Shown one piece after another: positions 57,995-64,000 of a DNA stretch of 64,000 nucleotides. Each line of letters begins with the position of its first letter. The stretch's first letter is position 1. Both the position numbers and the translations under genes were made by a program. Origin of the DNA: Isoetes taiwanensis (Eukaryota; Streptophyta; Lycopodiopsida; Isoetales; Isoetaceae); NCBI GenBank assembly GCA_021234155.1, contig JAJEKV010000003.1:30797166-30861165 (forward strand). Reading direction: 5' to 3'. The notes beneath the pieces are model-generated. The model did no database searches. It was not told the origin of the DNA and was given only the letters and a program-made list of their open reading frames with translations.

Positions 57995-60352
57995 CAACCA
58001 ATGGCAGTAAAAAATATGTGATCTTTGACTAAATACTAACAATAGATAGGACTACACATACCTCATTTGAAATTAGTGCCTTTGCAGTGCCAAATATCAA
58101 TGTTCTAGGTGTAGGATCTGGAGATGAATTTGAAGCATGAGAGCTTAAGCTTAAAAAAGAGCTGACAGCCTTGATTACTTGGCCATATTTGTACGCTCAC
58201 TCATTTGAATCCTTCCTAGCTTCTGCTACATGACGTGCGAGATCTTTTGTTTGCACCCAAGGCTCAAGTCTTCGTCCATGGAGATGTTTGGCAGACCTTG
58301 GAGACGTTTCTTTCTATAACGCATGGATTGGCCTTCATACATGGATTGAGTTTTGCCAAGACAATAGGAACCTCTGGCCAAAGGAAGATCAAGCATTTCA
58401 GTCATAGTTGGCAGATCTCTCTTCAACGTGTGACATATTATATAACTTTGATTTCTAGTTGATGAGTAGCACCCTGGATTGGCCCAATGCGATCTACAAA
58501 AATCTCCCTTGTTGACATTTTGCAATGCTACCTTACTAATTTTTCTTTTTCTTTTTTTCCCTTTTTTTTGGAAAACAGTGACAACAGTCTTTAGAGGAGC
58601 CAGGATCTCCAGCCCAGACCGAAATTGCCTGTGATGTTGCATGTATTCAGGATCAACTTCTTTTACTATAGGCATGTGAAAAACTGAAGAAAGGGGCTTC
58701 AATTCTCCCCCCTCTCCAGAAATTTGTGCTGGTATATTTTGCTGATTGACTACTGCCCCATTGTGGAATACTGATTGGTTTCAGTACGCATTCATACGTA
58801 ACCCAATGAAGCACAATAATTATATGCATGGAACAAAGGACCAAGCCAACTTGGCTATGCAATCAATCCAGCCAAAAAACACATCTAAAGATGATCATTT
58901 TATAATTTAGGACAACAATTCTTTCAATGCTGGCATCCACAAAACCATGCTATCAATCCCACTAACATGCCCTGCAATCTAGGCGCTTGCCACATTTTGT
59001 ACTGATGTTCAACCAAAAGCTCTTCAACATCCACATTTGACGATAGGCCTGGTCGTATAAAAAACCTATATAATAGAAATCTTCTTATCATTCAAAATCA
59101 AGCTAATGAGCAGTAATTTCTATTACCACTTCTATAACATTCGTCTTTGCCAGCCCATCCTTTTGAGAAGAATCCAATTTTCTAACTCTTATACAAACTC
59201 AAAATAAACGATTTTGGTGGTAAAATGCTCAATTATTATCAGCTTGCACATGGGTTTTTCTAACTCTAAACTCTTATGGGTCTGCAATGTTAAACAGGTT
59301 ATCTATATCCTTGAATCATGGAGAAGATACGCTATCTTTGCAAAACAGAGGGGCAACATTAAATCAAGCATGCTCAACAGTATAAAAAGAAAAAGGTTCT
59401 AATTTTGATTCTTGGGCATATCGACTTTAAGAGACAAAATCTTTATATCAACCTCCTCGTCAATGGTAGCAAGCATTAGCAGTTGTCATATGACCCATTA
59501 TGCAACTTGGGAATTGACTGTTTGACCAAGAAGAATGATTCTATTTCGAAGCAATACTGACTGCAAGTCTACGATACTCCCTGGAGTAATCACTTCTGGA
59601 CTTATTGGAGGAGAACCCTTTTTAGCTACTGTGATGGTATCACTGACCAAAATACTAGAACACGTTACTGACTAAGACAAGAGAAAGGCAGAAACATGCT
59701 TTACTTACTTTGAAAAAAAAACTGTGCAGAAACAAATTTGAAGGAAATTTATTCGAGGAGAGCTCCATAGTAGAACAAGTCCTGAAGGGACGAATTTGTT
59801 GCCTTGTGGAAAAGGAGTGGCGACCATCTTCTCGAAGAATTGGGATTTGTCTCAGAAAAGAAGAACGAGACAAAGAAAAGTTCTTCAAACCCAACGTGGG
59901 CATAAGATAGCCTACTTCGGTGCCCTAACAAGTGAGTAACGAGGCTTCAAATAGTGGGACTTTTTTTCCCCAAACATGCTCCTCAAACATGCAGCATCTT
60001 ATCTTCTCCAAGAATTTCGTCTTTCCCAAAGGCTGAGTTTCTATTTGCTAAAATGACAGAGCTCTTGATGTGTAAAGCCATAAGAGTTTCACCTAATTTA
60101 TGCTGCAATGTAGGCAGAGTGGCAGAAAGATAAATCTAACATGTCTGGCATGCCTAGAAGCTGACTCCCAACATCTCCGGAGAGATCCTTCCTACGATAT
60201 TCGCAAATTGAAGCAGATGTGAGATGCGTGAATGATAAAACGCTGATTGTTTTAAAGATTAAAGAACCTGTTGTTTTGCCCTCTTCCCATGTTGCTGTCA
60301 AGCATTCAATCTACAAAAAATAGGTCAAGAATACATATCCGGGGTGGCACTA
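57995..60352. other. Intergenic DNA with unassigned minus-strand frames
   Basis: Minus-strand frames at 58226-58702 (KKGKKRKRKISK), 59655-59903 and 60098-60301 look partly coding-like but no domain was recognised and splice joins could not be decided. Confidence 0.35.
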
Positions 60353-61955
60353 TGTGACGTTCCAGCATAATATACGATTCGAATACGTATATTATACTGC
60401 CACGTCACACGTACATGTCATAAATGACATGTACTTGGAGGCCGTAGAAGGTTGCACCTAGGAGGCAAGAGTTGCACCTAGGGGGGCAATTTCGAATGTT
60501 GTGCATGATTAATAAACATACACAATTTAAACCCATGGACCGCATTGCCAAATGGCTAAACCCCATTTGGCGAAATGTCTAACCTAACCATAAGGGTTTC
60601 TATATAAGGGCTTCCCCTTAGACCCTAAACCTTTTCTTCTCTTTGCATTAAAGGTTTTCTTTGAGCTCCTTTCCCCATCTCGCATTTGGGGTTCTCTTGA
60701 GCCATTCCGGCCAAGATAAGAACCAAATTCGCATTGCCAGGCTCTGTAAAGCCGCCTTTGCACAACAGATCGTCGAATAGCAGCCATCTTCAGCAAGATC
60801 AGAGACATGGATGCATTCCGAGGATCTGGAGCAGGTCAAGGACCAGGTAATCAGTCATTCTGTTGTGCAAAGCTGCCTTTGGGCTAGGCAATAAGGTAGT
60901 TTAGCATATTCATTCAGCCATAGAGGCCTTGTAGATCCCAAGATCATAAGCCCTAACAAAGGAACCTAACTCTAGATGTTAGATAGATAGATTAGATGTT
61001 GACCTTCATTTCAGTTCTGTGATGATGTTGGTATTTCACTCTATGACCTCCATGTATTGGGAAGGGGGGTAGAGGCCTAAAGCCTGTATAGCAGATGATT
61101 CTAGGCAACCTACTAGTTCCCAATTACTTGCGGCATGTGCACAATGAGCCCGCCTGGCTGTGGGTGGAGGGACCAAGCCGATGAAAAAGGGGGACTTGTC
61201 CCATCACAGAAGAGTTCCTCTGGTGTGTAAAGCCTACCGGGAACCTTAGTGAGCTAGGCTTAATGGCTTGCCACTGCGTGTGGGCAAGGCATGAGCTCAA
61301 CACCTTTGGGGCGATGCGTCGCCTTCCATGAGGTTAAGTCGAATAAGGGCAGTGGCCCTCTAGCCACCTGTGATGGGCATGCATGCCCCTGGGGGAGAGG
61401 TGACTCTCCTCCTGCCTCATCGGGGCTGGAGAGATGCAACCCAGTAGTAGCCCTCTTGGCTAATGTACCTGGCATGCTACGGCCCGGTCCCAATACTTTT
61501 CAGCCTACTCTGCAAAGTGTGCACAGGGGCGGATGGAGTGGACTACCCTAAGCTATGTTCCTATGCCAGCCAAATCCAATTGCCATGAATTCTGTCTGCA
61601 ATGATTTCTGGAGGCCCAAGCCGTCAGTCATACCCCCTTGAGTCTGAGCCCTGGATAGGATTTCCCTTTGCTGTTATTGTTCATGATGATGTTGTTGTAT
61701 TGATGATGTCATGATGTGTTCACCCTTCGAGGTGATTGTATTGTTATATTGTATTATGTGCTCATGTTTATTCACGCTTCCGCAGATAGGTCGACCCAAA
61801 GGGAGACGGGTGAATGACATGTCCACTCTTCCCTTGCTGGCTCATTCCACTGGGAGTGGTGTCAGGTGGATGGCCCCTGCCAGTTTGGCTGACAGGGGGA
61901 ATGCTCCATCTTCTGATATGGTGTGTGCACCATAGAGGAAGCAGGGGACGTCGCA
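60353..61955 (+). repeat. 5' LTR of E3
   Basis: 1603 bp, TGTGACGT to ACGTCGCA (one change from ACGTCACA). A TATA box TATATAAGG lies at 60601. The mini-exon is 60807-60846 (MDAFRGSGAGQGP plus one base, then GTAATC). Near the start two hairpins (ATAATATACG/CGTATATTAT and GTACATGTC/GACATGTAC) are perfect. Near the end are TCACC-cTTCGa-GGTGA (61720-61735) and TATGGTG/CACCATA (61917-61934). Confidence 0.93.
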
Positions 61956-61956
61956 G

Positions 61957-61968
61957 TGGTATCAGAGC
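61957..61968 (+). promoter_or_regulatory. Primer-binding site of E3
   Basis: TGGTATCAGAGC one base after the LTR, as in E1 and E2. Confidence 0.94.
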
Positions 61969-62176
61969 ATGATCTTGGTAGACCAAGGTCGAGCACTGAC
62001 CATTTTTCCCATAGGACTAACAGTAGACTTCAAGTCTTGGGAATAGCCACCCAAGCATGAACCTCAAAAATTGGGAAAAAATTTTCTAATTTCTAGTGCA
62101 TAAAATAGGTTAATGCTAAAGTTAGTAGTAAGTTTTAGCAGAAACCCAACCAAAATTGCACAAAAAGAGGTGACCC

Positions 62177-62240
62177 CTCACAAAGTGCGCCCAGACCAAA
62201 TCTGCCCATGCTCGGATTTGCTCCCCGCGCACTGTGTGAG
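62177..62240. repeat. Accessory hairpin 1 of E3
   Basis: Arms CTCACAAAGTGCGC and GCGCACTGTGTGAG pair with one mismatch. The inner CAAATC / GATTTG also pairs. The GCGCC(C)AG core is shared with E1. Confidence 0.88.
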
Positions 62241-62380
62241 TGGTGGACCCATGTTGACCTAGTTAGATGCATAATCTAATAGTGTAGTTCAGCTTATCCC
62301 TTAGATTTTAGCTAGTTTTGCATGTTAAAACACTAAGGAACTCTTTTAAATTGAAAATTGGACCCAAAAAGAGGTGACCC

Positions 62381-62444
62381 CTCACAGAGTGCACCCATAC
62401 CAAATCTGCCCATGCTCGGATTTGCTCCTCGCGCACTGTGTGAG
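62381..62444. repeat. Accessory hairpin 2 of E3
   Basis: Second copy about 200 bp later, the same spacing as in E1 (CTCACAGAGTGCAC / GCGCACTGTGTGAG). Confidence 0.87.
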
Positions 62445-62582
62445 TGGTCAAAACTGTGAACCTTCATAACTTGAGTTATACAGCTCCAAATCGCCTAAAA
62501 TTTATTGCGTTAGGACCATTAAAGAGTCTAGAATCCATTTATGATTTCAAATTAGGTTAAAAGTATTATATTCCATATCAAA

Positions 62583-62849
62583 ATGACCAAAATTACTCAA
62601 CCCCTAAATTTTGTCTTCCGAACTAGGGTTTGTTTAGAAATAGAAGCAATAGCTTTTAACAGAAGGGAGGAGAGTGAAAAGGCAGACCCAAAAGAGGAAG
62701 CACTATGCCAAACACCTCTACCAACGAAGCGAGTAGTACAGGGCACAACTGGCCTACCAACAATCTTCATCGAATGGAAGACATACGTTAATCATCTGCA
62801 TGACTTCTCGACTATCAAGCACTCGGTTGCAACACCCACGAGCTCGTAG
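62583..62849 (+). pseudogene. Short frame at the ORF1 position of E3
   Basis: 88 codons, Glu/Lys-rich. It lies after the hairpin pair and a TATA-like TTTAGAAATAGAAG (62631-62644), where ORF1 sits in E1. No H3 tail or fold is visible, so ORF1 is deleted here or replaced. Confidence 0.4.
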
Positions 62850-63008
62850 CAGAAAGAAGATTGCTACTTTATTGTAGAAATCTTTGTAAATACAAATTTA
62901 TGTTTTGACATGCTAATATGTGAAATCATAGTTATCTAGATTGTATTAATAACTTCTGCAACTGGAATCACCAAAATTGGAGCAAAACTCAGTGTTTTGG
63001 CCCCACCC

Positions 63009-63062
63009 CTCACAGAGTGCGCCCAGACCAATTCTGCCCAGGCTCAGAATTGCTCCCCGCGC
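63009..63062. repeat. Accessory hairpin 3 of E3 (right arm truncated)
   Basis: The inner stem CAATTCTG / CAGAATTG is perfect and differs from hairpin 1 by paired changes. The outer right arm breaks off after GCGC and runs straight into ORF2 sequence, so a deletion has removed the ORF2 promoter and 5' end. Confidence 0.8.
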
Positions 63063-63688
63063 CCCAGATAGGAGAACCATTTGTCCAACCCCTAGATATT
63101 GAGCCTATGGCCATGGCAGCAGGTGAAGAAGAGTCGATGCTTCTGGAGTACGAGGAGGCAGAACAGGAGGAAGATGAAAGACGTGGGTCGGACGTAGAGG
63201 ACATCATAGACATCGATCCAGCACAGGAGAGGCAGCAAGCTGAGAAGGAACTTCAAAGCTTTGAAGAGGGGCTGAGAACCACGGGGACAGCTCCACCGCT
63301 TGGGCTAGGCATCACAAGCTTAACCCCGGTAATCATCCACGGAGAGGCGTACCTGAGCCTGCACGACATCAAGAACCTTCCAGAGTGTAGGGACAGGGGC
63401 TACAAGATAGACGAGCTCCTACATCTCCTACGTCAACAACCGGACCTTGAGGACTTCATCGACTGGGAGACACAAGACTTCCCCATCAGCGTAAGGGAGG
63501 CCCGGACGTACACTGGCCAATCATCAACAGATATAAGCCTACACTGGCATCAGGCAGATGATGGCTCAACAAGAGTTACCCACAGAGAAGGAGTTCTTAG
63601 CGATCCAAGAGCGGATGGGAATCAGAGGGAAAACAACGATTGCGCTCCTACCCAGCACCTCGACAGCAACACCAGCCGAATAGGATAG
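63017..63688 (+). pseudogene. ORF2 homologue of E3, 5' deleted and frameshifted
   Basis: Homologous to E1 ORF2 from about its residue 100: ESMLLEYEEAEQEEDE, the acid-rich stretch, APPLGLGITSLTPVII, IKNLPECRDRGYKIDELLHL and REARTYTGQSSTDI. Near 63535 the similarity moves to another frame (LPTEKEFLAIQERMGIRGKT against E1 LPTEEEFLALQEQMRIRGKT), so a frameshift is present. Confidence 0.85.
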
Positions 63689-64000
63689 GGGCAACATCAA
63701 CAAAAGGCGCAACAACGCTAGACAACTGCAAAACACCCAAGTCCAGCCATGACGAGCTCCCAGACCCCCTGCCCCTAGTAAGAAGACAATAATGACTTCA
63801 TCGATTTCAAAAATAGGGGATCATGATCAAGGAAAAAAAGAGGAGACACACAATAGGGAAGGTACATCTCCGACTTGAAGGCATATATCAACACCAAGGG
63901 CAAGAACAAGGAGGAGAATAGTCGGTACGAATAAGAGTCCCAGATCCAGAAACGCCTGCAAACCTAAGGGAAGGGCGAGCCCGGTGCTTTAGCCAACTAG
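63689..64000 (+). other. End of window inside E3
   Basis: Decayed continuation of ORF2 or the spacer to gag; nothing further can be assigned. Confidence 0.4.

Larger units (their letters stand above)
60353..64000 (+). mobile_element. E3: relative of E1, 5' LTR and accessory region, cut by the window end
   Basis: LTR 60353-61955, primer site 61957-61968, accessory hairpins and an ORF2 homologue in the E1 order. The expected ORF1 position (62640-62850) holds only a short frame without H3 similarity. gag and pol would lie beyond 64000. Confidence 0.88.

Noticed and set aside
62583-62849. H3-like ORF1 in E3
   Set aside because: The frame at the expected place shows neither H3 tail nor fold residues.

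Overview
ORGANISM AND STYLE. The window is nuclear DNA of a land plant with a large, transposon-rich genome. It has spliced genes with GT-AG introns, chromovirus-type Ty3/gypsy elements primed by initiator tRNA-Met, a tRNA-derived SINE, a LINE and a pogo-like transposon. The only clearly functional host gene is a seven-exon mitochondrial NAD-isocitrate dehydrogenase catalytic subunit (38558-40229, +). The lineage (fern, lycophyte, bryophyte or gymnosperm) cannot be fixed from the sequence.

LAYOUT. 1-4100: a hairpin region, then a broken multi-exon gene with a RING-like finger (+). 5123-6655 (-): an exon-split DDE-like transposase with the SHGKG..DG signature. 7294-20619: E1, a complete 13.3-kb LTR retrotransposon with 5-bp target duplications CGTGG. 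21196 to about 37450: E2, an older decayed relative carrying a SINE and interrupted by a minus-strand gypsy relic, E5 (about 26345-33900). 38558-40229: IDH. 41550-43667: dead pogo-like transposase. 44241 to about 47400 (-): E4, another relative of E1. 48768-53106 (-): a LINE split by a short TIR element. 53-60 kb: AT-rich DNA with local duplications and no confident gene. 60353-64000: E3, a further relative of E1 that runs off the window.

THE MAIN POINT. E1 is not an ordinary gypsy element. Between its primer-binding site and gag it carries two extra genes. Each has its own TATAAATAG box and a pair of about 67-bp hairpins in front of it. ORF1 (9601-10866, intact, 421 aa) is a giant histone H3-like protein. 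It starts with the exact H3 tail MARTKQTARK and ends with a gap-free 89-residue H3 histone fold, with about 320 extra charged residues between. ORF2 (11586-13123) is an unknown acidic protein whose homologue is present in E3. E2 keeps the same layout, with a decayed trace that looks like the end of an H3 fold. E1 pol ends in a chromodomain, the module that in other proteins reads methylated H3K9. So the element encodes both a histone-tail reader and a histone H3-like protein.

HOW IT MAY BE EXPRESSED. Five LTR copies from four elements each hold a 40-nt mini-exon (ATG plus 13 codons plus 1 nt) followed by GT. In E1 the gag frame has no early ATG and opens at an AG that would join in frame. This suggests a spliced gag-pol mRNA starting in the LTR, with ORF1 and ORF2 lying inside its intron under their own promoters. 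Hairpins with compensatory changes between elements recur in the LTRs and in the accessory region. These expression and function ideas are inferences. The ORFs, repeats, motifs and frames are read directly.
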